A stretch of 64,000 bases of DNA from Methanocorpusculum sp. (GTDB lineage Archaea; Halobacteriota; Methanomicrobia; Methanomicrobiales; Methanocorpusculaceae), in contig DALTWK010000005.1 in NCBI GenBank assembly GCA_029987115.1, positions 1-64,000 of the forward strand. The letters run 5' to 3'. Of the stretch, positions 44,585 to 53,743 are shown piece by piece (positions within the stretch are counted from its first letter, which is position 1; each line of letters starts with the position of its first letter). Below the pieces are notes generated by a model. It did not search any database. It was not told where the DNA came from and saw only the letters and a list, made by a program, of their open reading frames with translations. Both the position numbers and the translations under genes were made by a program.

Positions 44585-45565
44585 ATGGATTTCTTTGGAG
44601 CGGTTATAATTGTTGTAGGTTTGGTGGTTTTTGAAACCATTGCAAGTATTGATAATGCTATCATCAATGCTGATATCCTCTCCACCATGAAGGAACGTGC
44701 CCGCAAGTGGTTTCTGACATGGGGTCTAATTATTGCTGTATTTGTTATCCGAGGAATCCTCCCTTGGATTATTATATGGGTATCAACACCGGAACTTGGT
44801 CCAATCGGGGCATTAACTGCAACCTTCTCTGGGGATGCCCGCGCCGCAACTGCCATAGAGATGAGTGCACCTTATCTTCTTGTTGCCGGTGGGATTTTCC
44901 TCCTCTTTCTTTTCTTGCACTGGCTTCTAGCCGAAGAAAAAAACTGTATTGTTCCCGGAGAGCGTTTCCTAACCAAAATGGAGCCTTGGTTTAATGCAGT
45001 AGCTGCAGTTGTCTCGCTTGCATTTATCATTATCTCTATGAACGTGAATCCGGTTCTTGCGATTGCTGTTGCCATAGGCTCTGTTGTTTATTTCATTATG
45101 ATGGGTATCAGAATCTTTGCCGATAAAAAATCTCTAGAGTTGGAAAAGGCAGGGGATTCCCAACCGGAAACAAATTCGAAGAAACTTGCTCATAGCGATG
45201 TGAGCAAGCTGGTTCTTTTAGAAGTAATTGATGCTTCATTTTCTGTCGATGGTGTTATCGGTGCATTTGCATTCACCCTTTCTGTTCCATTAATTCTCAT
45301 TGGAAACGGTATTGGAGCTTTTGTTGTTAGGGAACTTACAGTTAGAAATATCGATAACATTAGGAAATTTGCATATCTTAAAAATGGTGCAATGTATTCT
45401 ATCGGTTGTCTTGGGGTAATTATGTGCCTTGAGGCGTTCAGAGTTGAAATCCCAATCTGGTTCCCGCCTGTCCTGACTATTGTCATTGTTGGAGTATTCT
45501 TCGTACTCTCACTAATCAAAATCAAGAAGAATGATTACGGAGTCTGCAAACTCCGGAACGATTAA
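44585..45565 (+). CDS. DUF475/TerC-like integral membrane protein
   Basis: A 326-residue membrane protein from ATG 44585 (GTG 44576 adds three residues). It has about eight hydrophobic segments with the conserved acidic motif FETIASIDNAIINADIL near the N-terminus and the related LLEVIDASFSVDGVIGAFAF in the second half. The two inverted-like halves, each with Asp/Glu in a membrane segment, are typical of the TerC/DUF475 superfamily, linked to metal (for example Mn) export. The substrate is unknown. Confidence 0.88.
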   Translation: MDFFGAVIIVVGLVVFETIASIDNAIINADILSTMKERARKWFLTWGLIIAVFVIRGILPWIIIWVSTPELGPIGALTATFSGDARAATAIEMSAPYLLVAGGIFLLFLFLHWLLAEEKNCIVPGERFLTKMEPWFNAVAAVVSLAFIIISMNVNPVLAIAVAIGSVVYFIMMGIRIFADKKSLELEKAGDSQPETNSKKLAHSDVSKLVLLEVIDASFSVDGVIGAFAFTLSVPLILIGNGIGAFVVRELTVRNIDNIRKFAYLKNGAMYSIGCLGVIMCLEAFRVEIPIWFPPVLTIVIVGVFFVLSLIKIKKNDYGVCKLRND

Positions 45566-45621
45566 TTTTCTGAATATTATTAAACATCTATCTTAAAACA
45601 TAATAAAAAACACAAAATAAG

Positions 45622-45695
45622 TGGACCCGCTGGAATTCGAATCCAGGATCTCCGCCATGTCAAGGCGACGTCATAGCCAGCTAGACCACGAGTCC
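45622..45695 (-). tRNA. tRNA-Val (GAC)
   Basis: A 74-nt cloverleaf. The acceptor GGACTCG pairs with CGGGTCC (one wobble), the anticodon stem TCGCC/GGCGG encloses TTGACAT (anticodon GAC), the T-arm CTGGA/TCCAG surrounds TTCGAAT, and the discriminator is A. CCA is not encoded. ACTTATTTTG follows as a weak T-run. Confidence 0.94.
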
Positions 45696-45751
45696 ATAAA
45701 TGAATGCACTGTGTGCTTTAACAAATATGTTCTTATTACATATAAATCTAT

Positions 45752-46225
45752 TTAATTATTGCTTTGAATTTGGGAAATGATCTCTTTACGGTAGGGTGAG
45801 ATGTCCACGTCATATTTCTTTGCTAATACTGTAATTGCAGCTTCTCCAATAATCAGATTATCGAAATGATTTTGTATCTCACTGAGTTCGATTGCAATCT
45901 CTTTTCCACTTTTTCCTGAGCGTAGGGCAATTATTTCTAAGAGTATCTCTACAATTCCTTTTTCATCATCTTTGAAGATGTTATCCGTCGGTTTGAATCC
46001 AAGGGGAATTTTCTGGTCGCGAAGTTGTTCTGCCAGGGCATATTCTCCGTTTTCATTTTTCGAGATTAAGCCTTTACGTTCTGCAACTGCGATAAGTTTC
46101 TTAGCTTCATCGACATTTACCCAACACTTGTCCTGAACATAGTAGAATATGAGGCGTATCTGTGAAAGTTTAACTTCTTGAGAATGAATGAATGGTGCTG
46201 CAACGGTAGTTTCGAGTTCGCTCAT
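45752..46225 (-). CDS. DUF2240 family protein
   Basis: A 157-residue protein from ATG 46225; the frame runs further up, but the extension is a Phe-rich non-conserved stretch. It resembles the archaeal DUF2240 family (SELETTVAAPFIHSQEVKLSQIRLIFYYVQDKCWVNVDEAKKLIAVAERKGLI), all-helical with a winged-helix-like first half. The function is unknown. It lies 22 bases after rps8e, so the two are likely co-transcribed and it may have a translation-related role. Confidence 0.85.
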   Translation of the reverse strand: MSELETTVAAPFIHSQEVKLSQIRLIFYYVQDKCWVNVDEAKKLIAVAERKGLISKNENGEYALAEQLRDQKIPLGFKPTDNIFKDDEKGIVEILLEIIALRSGKSGKEIAIELSEIQNHFDNLIIGEAAITVLAKKYDVDISPYRKEIISQIQSNN

Positions 46226-46247
46226 GAACAGAAAGAAAAAAAAGTAT

Positions 46248-46625
46248 TTATTCAATCAGGACTGCGTTGATAACGCCATCCTGACCTGGACGACTAACGA
46301 TTCTTGCTTTTCCGAGGTCGGTTGCAATAACTGCGCCTTTCGTCATGAGGTTACGGCGAACATAGTTCGGGTTTGCTGCGTTCTCTGCGACTGAGAGAAT
46401 CTTAACTTTCTGAACTTTTCCGGTTTTTGCATCGCTGACGTTTGCGTACTCTGCTTTGAGTGCGCGAACTTTTGTGTTTCCTCCGGTTACACGGATGGCC
46501 TTAACTTTAGTTTCTCCGATAACAGTATCTGCTGGGAATCTTCCAATCTCAGTCCGTCTCTTTCCACGGGCTGCGTGGTAGCGTCCTCCAGTAGATTTAC
46601 GGGTGGATTTTCCTTGCCAAAGCAT
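46248..46625 (-). CDS. rps8e: 30S ribosomal protein S8e
   Basis: A 125-residue eS8 of archaeal and eukaryotic small subunits. It begins MLWQGKSTRKSTGGRYHAARGKRRTEIGR, the conserved basic N-terminus, and contains NPNYVRRNLMTKGAVIATDLGKARIVSRPGQDG. The length is normal for archaea. It is upstream of the DUF2240 gene on the same strand. Confidence 0.97.
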   Translation of the reverse strand: MLWQGKSTRKSTGGRYHAARGKRRTEIGRFPADTVIGETKVKAIRVTGGNTKVRALKAEYANVSDAKTGKVQKVKILSVAENAANPNYVRRNLMTKGAVIATDLGKARIVSRPGQDGVINAVLIE

Positions 46626-46734
46626 TTTTAGTATCTCCTAAATTTTAGTATCTCTGATATTCGATGCCGGATAACCGGTATCATCAGTTTAATCCAGAGT
46701 CCTATATTTATACGTTCTTTTCCTATTTAATGTC

Positions 46735-47382
46735 TTATGCCAGAATGGCATCTGCAACTTCTTTCACGCCTTCTCCCTTCTTTAGATTGGTTTTGATGAT
46801 AATCATCTCAGGGTTGTAGCGTTTGATGTCAGAAATCATGCGTTCGATGTTACATCCTACTGCATCTGCGAGGTCAATTTTATTGATAACAGCAATTTGG
46901 CAATCACGGAACATCATTGGGTGTTTGTTTACAACATCGTCACCTTCCGTGGTAGATATAACGACAATGCGTTTTTCTGCACCGAGCTTGAAATCTGTCG
47001 GGCAGACCATATTTCCAACATTTTCAATAAAGCAGATATTTTTTCCTTCGAGTTTTAGATGATCCAGTGCATGGTGGACAAGATGAGCATCCAGGTGACA
47101 CTCTTTACCTGTATTTGCATTGTAAGCTTCAATTCCAGTTGCAACAATACGCTGGAAATCATCGTCTCCGTATACATCTCCAGCAATTGCGCAAGTTACT
47201 AGTCCACGGGATTTAAGTTCAGGTACAATTTTTTCAACAAGCGAGGTCTTTCCGGATCCAATCGCACCAAGAAGATCAAATGCTCTGACACCGTGCTCTT
47301 TGAAATGCTCTGCATTGTGATCAGCAAGTTTATTGTTAGCGCCGTATATTTCGGCTTCCATGGAAACATCGACGTGATGCAT
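46735..47382 (-). CDS. hypB: hydrogenase nickel incorporation GTPase HypB
   Basis: A 215-residue GTPase that loads nickel into [NiFe] hydrogenases. The P-loop GAIGSGKTS is at 39-47. CHLDAHLVHHAL near residue 94 supplies the Cys and His of the dimer-interface metal site. ENVGNMVCP, NKIDLAD and the C-terminal KKGEGVKEV are typical. It lacks the N-terminal CXXCGC site and His-rich stretch of some bacterial HypB, as usual in methanogens. HypA is not in the window. Confidence 0.96.
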   Translation of the reverse strand: MHHVDVSMEAEIYGANNKLADHNAEHFKEHGVRAFDLLGAIGSGKTSLVEKIVPELKSRGLVTCAIAGDVYGDDDFQRIVATGIEAYNANTGKECHLDAHLVHHALDHLKLEGKNICFIENVGNMVCPTDFKLGAEKRIVVISTTEGDDVVNKHPMMFRDCQIAVINKIDLADAVGCNIERMISDIKRYNPEMIIIKTNLKKGEGVKEVADAILA

Positions 47383-47471
47383 GGAATTATGTTTGCTTTC
47401 AAATAGTTATATAACTAACACCATGAACACTATGCTTATCTAATCTGAAAAGAAACATAGTTTCAAGAATT

Positions 47472-47729
47472 ATGGCACTTCGATTACTTTATCCAGCATA
47501 TTTCGATGTTTCGCTAACACGTAAGGAAGGACGCCGTGTGGCAAAGGACAAGGCAGTCGAGCATCCCGATATTGCCCGTCTTGCCCGTGCAATTCGTGCA
47601 CTCGGTCTTAGTCCAACACAAGAAGATAAAAAATACCCAGGACGTTGGTATGATACAACCGGCCGCATATCGGTAGAATACGCCGGAACGAAGGAAGATC
47701 TTCTGAAGGCTGTTGCGGAGAAACTCTGA
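47472..47729 (+). CDS. srp19: signal recognition particle protein SRP19
   Basis: An 85-residue SRP19, which organises 7S RNA so that SRP54 can bind. LLYPAYFDVSLTRKEGRRVAKDKAVEHPDIARLARAIRALGL is the characteristic N-terminal half, with KYPGRWYDTTGRISV after it. Its stop overlaps the start of the PHP gene by one base. Confidence 0.94.
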   Translation: MALRLLYPAYFDVSLTRKEGRRVAKDKAVEHPDIARLARAIRALGLSPTQEDKKYPGRWYDTTGRISVEYAGTKEDLLKAVAEKL

Positions 47730-48364
47730 TGTATGATTATCACTGTCACACAACATTTTCCGACGGAGAGTTGATTCCAACTGAATTAATTCGAAGAATG
47801 TCTGTTGCAGGCTATACTGAGATGGCAATAGCGGATCATGCAGATTTTTCCAATGTGGAAGAACTGATTGTTGCACAGAAAAAACTGAAAAAGTCAGCAG
47901 ATCTCTATGGAATCCACCTCTTTACAGGTATTGAAATAACCCACGTTCCTCCGGAGCAAATTGATGAATTGGCAAAGAAGGCAAAAAAACTTGGGGCCGA
48001 AATAGTTCTTGTTCACGGAGAGACCATCGTAGAGCCGGTAGCTCCCGGTACAAATCATGCAGCTCTTTCTTCCAACTACGTCGATATACTTGCACACCCG
48101 GGACTCATTACAGAAGAAGAAGCGGAACTTGCTGCCAAGAATGGAATAGCTCTTGAGATAACTTCCCGTGGAGGTCACAATAGGACCAATGGGCATGTCG
48201 TCTCTATGGGACGACTTGCAGGAGCACGTTTTGTAGTACAGTCAGATATTCATTCTCCGGATGATATCATAGATGAACAAATGCGGTATTTGGTTGCACG
48301 GGGGGCAGGTATGAATGATGAGGAAGCGCACGCAACCCTTTCCTGCAACCTTATTTCTTTCTAA
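47729..48364 (+). CDS. PHP-domain phosphoesterase
   Basis: A 211-residue protein of the histidinol-phosphatase-like PHP superfamily. Metal ligands are seen in DYHCHTTFSDGELIP (residues 3-17), AIADHADFSNVE, FTGIEITHVPP, VHGE and the final QSDIHSPDD. The exact substrate is unknown. Archaeal members near srp19 are usually annotated only as PHP proteins. It overlaps srp19 by one base. Confidence 0.9.
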   Translation: MYDYHCHTTFSDGELIPTELIRRMSVAGYTEMAIADHADFSNVEELIVAQKKLKKSADLYGIHLFTGIEITHVPPEQIDELAKKAKKLGAEIVLVHGETIVEPVAPGTNHAALSSNYVDILAHPGLITEEEAELAAKNGIALEITSRGGHNRTNGHVVSMGRLAGARFVVQSDIHSPDDIIDEQMRYLVARGAGMNDEEAHATLSCNLISF

Positions 48365-48491
48365 TCACTCACTCTTTTTTGAGTATTGTAATAAGATATT
48401 TCGGGTAATGTTTTTATATAACTTAGTCATATTTATATGAGCATAAATACTCTGCGGTTTGTATCTCAGAAATGAAACGGGGTTTTTCATC

Positions 48492-48782
48492 GTGAAGATA
48501 GCAGGAACGGTTATTGCTTGTCGTGGAAAGCGACTTTTGGTCGCTAAATGTGATGCAGGACAACTCCCTCCACTTTATACAAGTGTAAGCGATATGGAAA
48601 ATCACCCAGTAGGGAAAATTGTTGATCTCTACGGTAGTGTTTCAAAGCCGTATGTGACAATTCTCTGTTATGGTGAAGCTTCCAATTCACTTGTGAATCA
48701 AGAATTGTATGTGATTCCCGACACAAAACCAGAACAAAAGTTCCGCAAGCAGAAGGGGTATTGGAAGAAACATGGAAACTGA
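48492..48782 (+). CDS. gar1: H/ACA RNA-protein complex component Gar1
   Basis: A 96-residue Gar1-like protein of the H/ACA RNP that makes pseudouridine in r[34 protein letters not shown], then [21 protein letters not shown], matches the beta-barrel core, and the tail is basic. I choose the GTG at 48492, since residues encoded further up (TTG 48459) are not family-like. It overlaps the TFB gene by 11 bases, a linkage common in Euryarchaeota. Confidence 0.9.
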   Translation: MKIAGTVIACRGKRLLVAKCDAGQLPPLYTSVSDMENHPVGKIVDLYGSVSKPYVTILCYGEASNSLVNQELYVIPDTKPEQKFRKQKGYWKKHGN

Positions 48783-49800
48783 AATTGAAAGACTGAGACA
48801 GCTGAAGCAACAGCGTGAAAAGATGAAGGAGCGTCAGGGAATATCTGCTCCAAGAGAAAGAGAGAAGGAGAAGCCAGAGGTAAAGGATACAGAAACTGTA
48901 ACCGTCTGTCCTGAATGTGGAAGTCACCAACTCGTTCACGACTACGAGCGTGCGGAACTTGTCTGTCAGAATTGTGGACTAGTTCTCGATGACGATTTCA
49001 TTGACAGAGGGCCGGAGTGGCGTGCATTCGATCATGATCAGCGCATGAAACGTTCTCGTGTTGGGGCCCCGATGACTTTTACAATCCATGATAAGGGTCT
49101 TTCCACCATGATTGACTGGAGAAACCGTGACTCTTATGGAAGAGCAATTTCTTCAAAGAACCGTGCGCAGCTTTACCGTCTACGAAAATGGCAACGCCGT
49201 ATTCGTGTATCCAATGCAACGGAAAGAAACTTAGCATTTGCATTATCCGAACTGGATCGTATGGCATCCGCACTTGGTCTTCCAAGAAATGTTCGTGAAA
49301 CTGCGGCAGTTGTCTATCGTGATGCAGTTGACAAGAACCTGATTCGTGGAAGAAGTATCGAGGGTGTTGCAGCCGCAGCTCTCTACGCCGCATGCCGTCA
49401 GTGTAATGTTCCAAGAACCCTTGATGAAATAGCAGAAGTATCTCGTGTTACAAGAAAGGAAATTGGAAGAACATACCGTTTCATATCCAGGGAACTCGGA
49501 TTAAAACTCCTCCCAACCTCTCCCGGGGATTATGTTCCTCGATTCTGTTCGGGTCTTGGTCTGAAGGGAGAAGTTCAGTCTCGTGCAATGGAAATCCTAA
49601 AACAGGCAGGAGAACGAGAACTAACATCTGGCCGAGGGCCAACCGGTGTTGCAGCCGCTGCAATATATATTTCATCCATCCTCTCCGGTGAACGCAGAAC
49701 CCAGCGTGAAGTTGCTGATGTTGCAGGCGTTACCGAGGTTACCATCAGAAACAGATATAAAGAGCTTGCAGAACAGCTCGATATAGAGATTATTCTCTAA
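48772..49800 (+). CDS. tfb: transcription initiation factor TFB
   Basis: A 342-residue archaeal TFIIB homologue that bridges TBP, the BRE element and RNA polymerase. A charged N-terminal extension (residues 1-42) precedes the zinc ribbon with Cys46, Cys49, Cys65 and Cys68. The B-reader region includes [20 protein letters not shown]. Two cyclin repeats follow (about 155-245 and 250-340), ending in [20 protein letters not shown]. The N-terminal extension is slightly longer than usual. It is coupled to gar1. Confidence 0.96.
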   Translation: METEIERLRQLKQQREKMKERQGISAPREREKEKPEVKDTETVTVCPECGSHQLVHDYERAELVCQNCGLVLDDDFIDRGPEWRAFDHDQRMKRSRVGAPMTFTIHDKGLSTMIDWRNRDSYGRAISSKNRAQLYRLRKWQRRIRVSNATERNLAFALSELDRMASALGLPRNVRETAAVVYRDAVDKNLIRGRSIEGVAAAALYAACRQCNVPRTLDEIAEVSRVTRKEIGRTYRFISRELGLKLLPTSPGDYVPRFCSGLGLKGEVQSRAMEILKQAGERELTSGRGPTGVAAAAIYISSILSGERRTQREVADVAGVTEVTIRNRYKELAEQLDIEIIL

Positions 49801-49836
49801 TTACTTTTTTGAGAATTATTGTAAAAAAGAAGTGTT

Positions 49837-50481
49837 TCAGTCTTCAATTATCTTTCGTTTCTTCCGCAGTCTCAGATACCGTGATAGGAAGATAATGCAG
49901 AATACAGCCCAAATACCCAAGAATATATAGAGCATCCACTCCCGATTCTTATCATAGTATGTCAGTTGTGCGGAGTTTGTCTGTGTATAGGTTATGACTG
50001 TGTTTGTTCCTTCTTTTGTTATAATTCCGTTGTTCTGGACTGTTCCCAAGATTAGATGGCCTGTAGTATACGGCTCGGGGAGCGTAACGGAAACATCAAA
50101 CTTCGCAGGATATTTTCCATAAATAGTATTTGCATCCACCGCTGCTGTATAGGTTAATAGGTAGTTTCCTTTTTCAAAGGTATATGTTCCGTTCGAATTA
50201 ATGGGTGAAACATCCGTTCCATCATCACGGATGAGTTTCAAATCAGTAATATCATCTACGGCAGTATCTCCAAATATTCCTGGATTTTGGATATAGAAAA
50301 TGTTTTGATTGTCGAGTGTCAGGACTGCTGATACCGTTTTTCCGTCGGTTGAAACAGTATAATCTGCTGTGTTGGCGGCCGCAATTGGGGTCGCCAAAAG
50401 CAGAATGACCGTAAGTACCGATATTATAATACGGAAAGCAGCGCCTCGATAGTTGGATCGATTTCGATTGGTGTTGCGCAT
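49837..50481 (-). CDS. DUF5803-like membrane-anchored protein
   Basis: A 214-residue extracytoplasmic protein. The N-terminal signal anchor is FRIIISVLTVILLLATPIAAA (16-36). A beta-rich domain of about 145 residues and a C-terminal membrane segment (MLYIFLGIWAVFCIIFLSRYL) with a basic RKKRK tail follow. It resembles the archaeal DUF5803 family, of unknown function. The ATG at 50481 lies inside the threonine synthase gene, giving an unusually long 58-base overlap. I see no good internal start. Confidence 0.78.
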   Translation of the reverse strand: MRNTNRNRSNYRGAAFRIIISVLTVILLLATPIAAANTADYTVSTDGKTVSAVLTLDNQNIFYIQNPGIFGDTAVDDITDLKLIRDDGTDVSPINSNGTYTFEKGNYLLTYTAAVDANTIYGKYPAKFDVSVTLPEPYTTGHLILGTVQNNGIITKEGTNTVITYTQTNSAQLTYYDKNREWMLYIFLGIWAVFCIIFLSRYLRLRKKRKIIED

Positions 50482-51623
50482 TGTTTGATAACGGTTTCTG
50501 GGTCTTTTAAGAGGTGGCCGGTAACAACACAGACAATCTTTTCATCTTTGTCGAGAAGTCCTTGTTCAGCCATCTTTCTGATTCCTGCAACAGATGCCGC
50601 AGATGCTGGTTCGACGCCGATACCCTCCATTCTTGCGAGATCTCTCTGCATTGAAAGAATCTCTTCATCGGTGACTGATTCCGCGGTTCCGCCTGTTTCA
50701 CGGATAGCACGGAGTGCTTTTTCGGCGTTGACTGGTGCACCAATACGGATAGCAGATGCGACTGTTTCTGGATTCTGCTCAACAACAAGTTCCGGTAAAT
50801 TGTTCTTGATTGCATTGACTACTGGGGCAGAACCCGCTGCCTGAATTCCTGTCATTTTTGGGAGAGAGTCGATATAACCGATTTCCTTCCATTCACAGAG
50901 ACCTTTGTAAACTGCAGAGATATTTCCTGCATTTCCAACTGGGAGGACGAATCGGTCAGGAACGCATCCCAACTGGTCAACTGCTTCGAAACCTATGGTT
51001 TTCTGACCTTCCAGACGATATGGGTTGATGGAGTTTAGGAGGTATATTCCGTGAGTTACGCAGAGTTCATGAACCATTTCTAGTGCTCTGTCGAAGTTTC
51101 CTCGGATTGAGATGACTTTTGCACCGTGCATCAGTGCTTGAGCAACTTTGCCCAATGCAACGTGGCCTGCAGGAAGCAGAACAACCGCCGGCATATTTGC
51201 CTTTGCGGCATAGACTGCCATGGACGCAGAAGTGTTTCCCGTGGACGCACAGGCGACAATGTTCTTACCGAGTTGCTTAGCCATGGAAACACCAAGAGTC
51301 ATTCCTCTGTCTTTGAACGACCCCGAAGGATTCATACCTTCATGCTTTGCATAGAGGTTTTTGAGACCAAGTTCCTCTCCTAGCTTTTTTAAGTGATAGA
51401 GTGGAGTTCCACCTTCATGCAGAGAGACAGGTTCAATTCTTACAGGGAGGAATTCTTTGTATCTCCAAACACCGATTTCACGTTTTTGAAGTTCTTCATG
51501 GGAAACCGTGATTTCGTCAAGGTCATACTTGACAGCCAAAAGATGGCCGCATTTTTCACAGTTGTATACGATGGCATCTGGAGGATATTCCGCACCACAG
51601 TGTACACAGACGAGTTTATACAT
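50424..51623 (-). CDS. thrC: threonine synthase
   Basis: A 399-residue PLP enzyme that makes threonine from O-phosphohomoserine. It has an N-terminal zinc-ribbon-like element (CVHCGAEYPPDAIVYNCEKC), the PLP-binding lysine in NPSGSFKDRGM, the CASTGNTSASMAVYAAKA phosphate loop and the glycine-rich VVTGHLLKDPE end. The length is normal for the archaeal class. Its 3' end overlaps the downstream DUF5803-like gene by 58 bases. Confidence 0.95.
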   Translation of the reverse strand: MYKLVCVHCGAEYPPDAIVYNCEKCGHLLAVKYDLDEITVSHEELQKREIGVWRYKEFLPVRIEPVSLHEGGTPLYHLKKLGEELGLKNLYAKHEGMNPSGSFKDRGMTLGVSMAKQLGKNIVACASTGNTSASMAVYAAKANMPAVVLLPAGHVALGKVAQALMHGAKVISIRGNFDRALEMVHELCVTHGIYLLNSINPYRLEGQKTIGFEAVDQLGCVPDRFVLPVGNAGNISAVYKGLCEWKEIGYIDSLPKMTGIQAAGSAPVVNAIKNNLPELVVEQNPETVASAIRIGAPVNAEKALRAIRETGGTAESVTDEEILSMQRDLARMEGIGVEPASAASVAGIRKMAEQGLLDKDEKIVCVVTGHLLKDPETVIKQCATPIEIDPTIEALLSVL

Positions 51624-51675
51624 ATGTAAATATTCGTGTTCTATCTAAGAAAGGTTATTGGAAAAAGAGGATGAT

Positions 51676-52434
51676 TCAGATGTTTTCTAAAGAGAGACCC
51701 CAGAGTTTGCGCATGTTTTTTACATCGTCACGAATGGTGTCTGCGTCACATTCCCAAGTAAGTTCCCCCTCAAAAATGCCTGCATCTTCTAAAATACGTC
51801 CTTCTGTATCACATACTAGTGATCTACCAGAACATTCGGTTTGCATTTCTTTATCGTATCCTAGAGCCCCACATGCTACGACATAGTATCTGTTTTCAAG
51901 TGCACGTGCCCGTAGAAGAAGTTCCCAGTCGGCAACACGCGCAGCAGACCATGCTGCCTGGATTATTACACACTCGACTCCGAGATTAAGATATTCTCTG
52001 AATAGTTCTGGGAATCGTAAATCAAAGCAGATTGCACATCCAAATTTCACCCCTCCGTATTTGAACGTTACAGGTTCTGTTCCCGGAGAAAAAGCCTTGT
52101 CCTCTCCCCCGGGAGTAAATAGGTGGATTTTTGAATATTCAGCAAGAATTTCTCCTTCTGGGGATACAACAAGCATGACATTTCTGATACCATCATCCAT
52201 CGGTTTTTGATAGGATCCGATGATACAGGTGTTTGTTTTTCTGGCAAGTGCTATCCATTGATCGCGAATTTTCAGCCCATCCGTTGGAGAAACTTTTGGA
52301 CGCCAACCGGTTGCATACTGTTCGGGAAACACAACCAAATCTGCTTTGACAACTCGCAAGAATTCCTCTGCCTTTTCAAAAGCGTTTCTCGAATCATCGT
52401 ATGTCTGAGTTATCTGTGCACAACATATTTTCAT
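51676..52434 (-). CDS. carbon-nitrogen hydrolase (nitrilase superfamily, omega-amidase-like)
   Basis: A 252-residue amidase-fold protein. The catalytic Glu-Lys-Cys triad is seen in VVFPEQYATGW, YSKIHLFTPGG and GCAICFDLRFPELFR. The branch with GGEDKAFSPG resembles omega-amidase/Nit2-like enzymes that hydrolyse small amides such as 2-oxoglutaramate. The exact substrate is not shown. Its start overlaps the stop of the TIGR00300 gene by ATGA. Confidence 0.9.
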   Translation of the reverse strand: MKICCAQITQTYDDSRNAFEKAEEFLRVVKADLVVFPEQYATGWRPKVSPTDGLKIRDQWIALARKTNTCIIGSYQKPMDDGIRNVMLVVSPEGEILAEYSKIHLFTPGGEDKAFSPGTEPVTFKYGGVKFGCAICFDLRFPELFREYLNLGVECVIIQAAWSAARVADWELLLRARALENRYYVVACGALGYDKEMQTECSGRSLVCDTEGRILEDAGIFEGELTWECDADTIRDDVKNMRKLWGLSLENI

Positions 52435-53666
52435 GATTTATCCAGCTCATGCAGTGCATCTAACAAACTCGGCAGGAAAATACCCGCGTCGGAGACTATT
52501 CCTATTGCTTGGGACGTTCCTCTATCCATCAATTTTGTTACCGACGCCGGATTGATATCAACACAAATGGTCTTGATTCTTGATGGTAGAAGGTTTCCTA
52601 CAGCTACTGAGTGAAGTAGTGTTGCTACCATTAGCATCATGCCAAGTTTATCGTCATTGATATATTTACGCATGGCATCCTGAGCTTCGATTGTATTTTG
52701 AATTACATCAGGGAGTGGTCCATCGTCTCTGATGGATCCCGCGAGGACGAACGGTACTTTGTTTTTTACGCATTCATACATGATGCCTCCAGTGACAATC
52801 CCTTTTTCAACGGCATCGTGGATAGAACCGGCATCTGTGATTTTATTGATGGTATAGAGGTGGTGACGGTGTCCTCCTGTGACCAGTTCCCCGGTTTTCA
52901 GGTTCATACCAAGCGAGGTCCCGTATATGTTATTCTCCAAATCATGGGTTGCAAGTGCATTCCCTGCAAACAGAATGTTTATGTATCCTTCTCGGACTAA
53001 CGTAGCAACTGCTTCCGATGCCCCGCTGTGGATTATTGCAGGCCCTCCAACCAGTGCAACCTTCTTTCCCTCCTTTTTCATTCGAAGAATTTCTGCTGCT
53101 ACACGTTTTATCATGGTAAGACTCGGACGTTCCGAGGATACTTCTCCTCCCATAAATTCGAAAACTCCAATTTCACGTGCTCGCTCAGGGAACTCGACGT
53201 GTACACCTTCTTCTCCTACAACAACCAGGTCTCCTGGTTTAAGTTTTCCTTGGACTGCGCAGTGTGCGGTTTTGTTCTTTGGGTCCACCACTATTAGGGC
53301 ATCCATCTTCATTGTCTCAACCGCAATCCAGTCTTTGTTCAGGTGGATATGGGTTGGATGGTTTGTTGTTGAATAGAATCCTTCTGGTGCGACTTTCTCC
53401 TTCTTAACTTCTGCGAGTTTTACGTCCTCATCACCGACAACATAGGCTCCAAGTCGTCTCAGTTCGTTGATTAGTTCCAGAAGTTTCTCCTCGCTTTCCG
53501 CGGTGATTTTCATTTTCGCATAACTTGGATCCAGTTTTTGACGTCCAAGCGAAAATTCCTCTGTATAGAAGTCACCGTTATATTCGACAACAGTATCCAT
53601 GACTTTATTGAGAATTCCCGAATCGACAATCTGACCCTTCAGTTCAATTTCACGCGATACCTTCAT
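52431..53666 (-). CDS. TIGR00300 / LOR-SDH domain protein, possible ornithine cyclodeaminase-like enzyme
   Basis: A 411-residue member of the TIGR00300 (COG1915) family. The N-terminal domain (MKVSREIELKGQIVDSGILNKVMDTVVEYNGDFYTEEF) matches the LOR/SDH conserved region. The C-terminal part is a deoxyhypusine-synthase-like Rossmann fold (VALVGGPAIIHSGASEAV, FAGNALATHDLENNIYGTS, VCVDINPASVTKLMDRG region). Related proteins act in arginine/ornithine turnover (ArgZ-like dihydrolases and archaeal ornithine cyclodeaminase), so an amino acid role is likely. It is coupled to the amidase gene. Confidence 0.85.
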   Translation of the reverse strand: MKVSREIELKGQIVDSGILNKVMDTVVEYNGDFYTEEFSLGRQKLDPSYAKMKITAESEEKLLELINELRRLGAYVVGDEDVKLAEVKKEKVAPEGFYSTTNHPTHIHLNKDWIAVETMKMDALIVVDPKNKTAHCAVQGKLKPGDLVVVGEEGVHVEFPERAREIGVFEFMGGEVSSERPSLTMIKRVAAEILRMKKEGKKVALVGGPAIIHSGASEAVATLVREGYINILFAGNALATHDLENNIYGTSLGMNLKTGELVTGGHRHHLYTINKITDAGSIHDAVEKGIVTGGIMYECVKNKVPFVLAGSIRDDGPLPDVIQNTIEAQDAMRKYINDDKLGMMLMVATLLHSVAVGNLLPSRIKTICVDINPASVTKLMDRGTSQAIGIVSDAGIFLPSLLDALHELDKS

Positions 53667-53743
53667 GATTATTCATTGGTTGTCTGGATACTTCAAGATT
53701 AAGACAAAGAACTTATTCTCTAAACCCGTATAGTACACATAGA

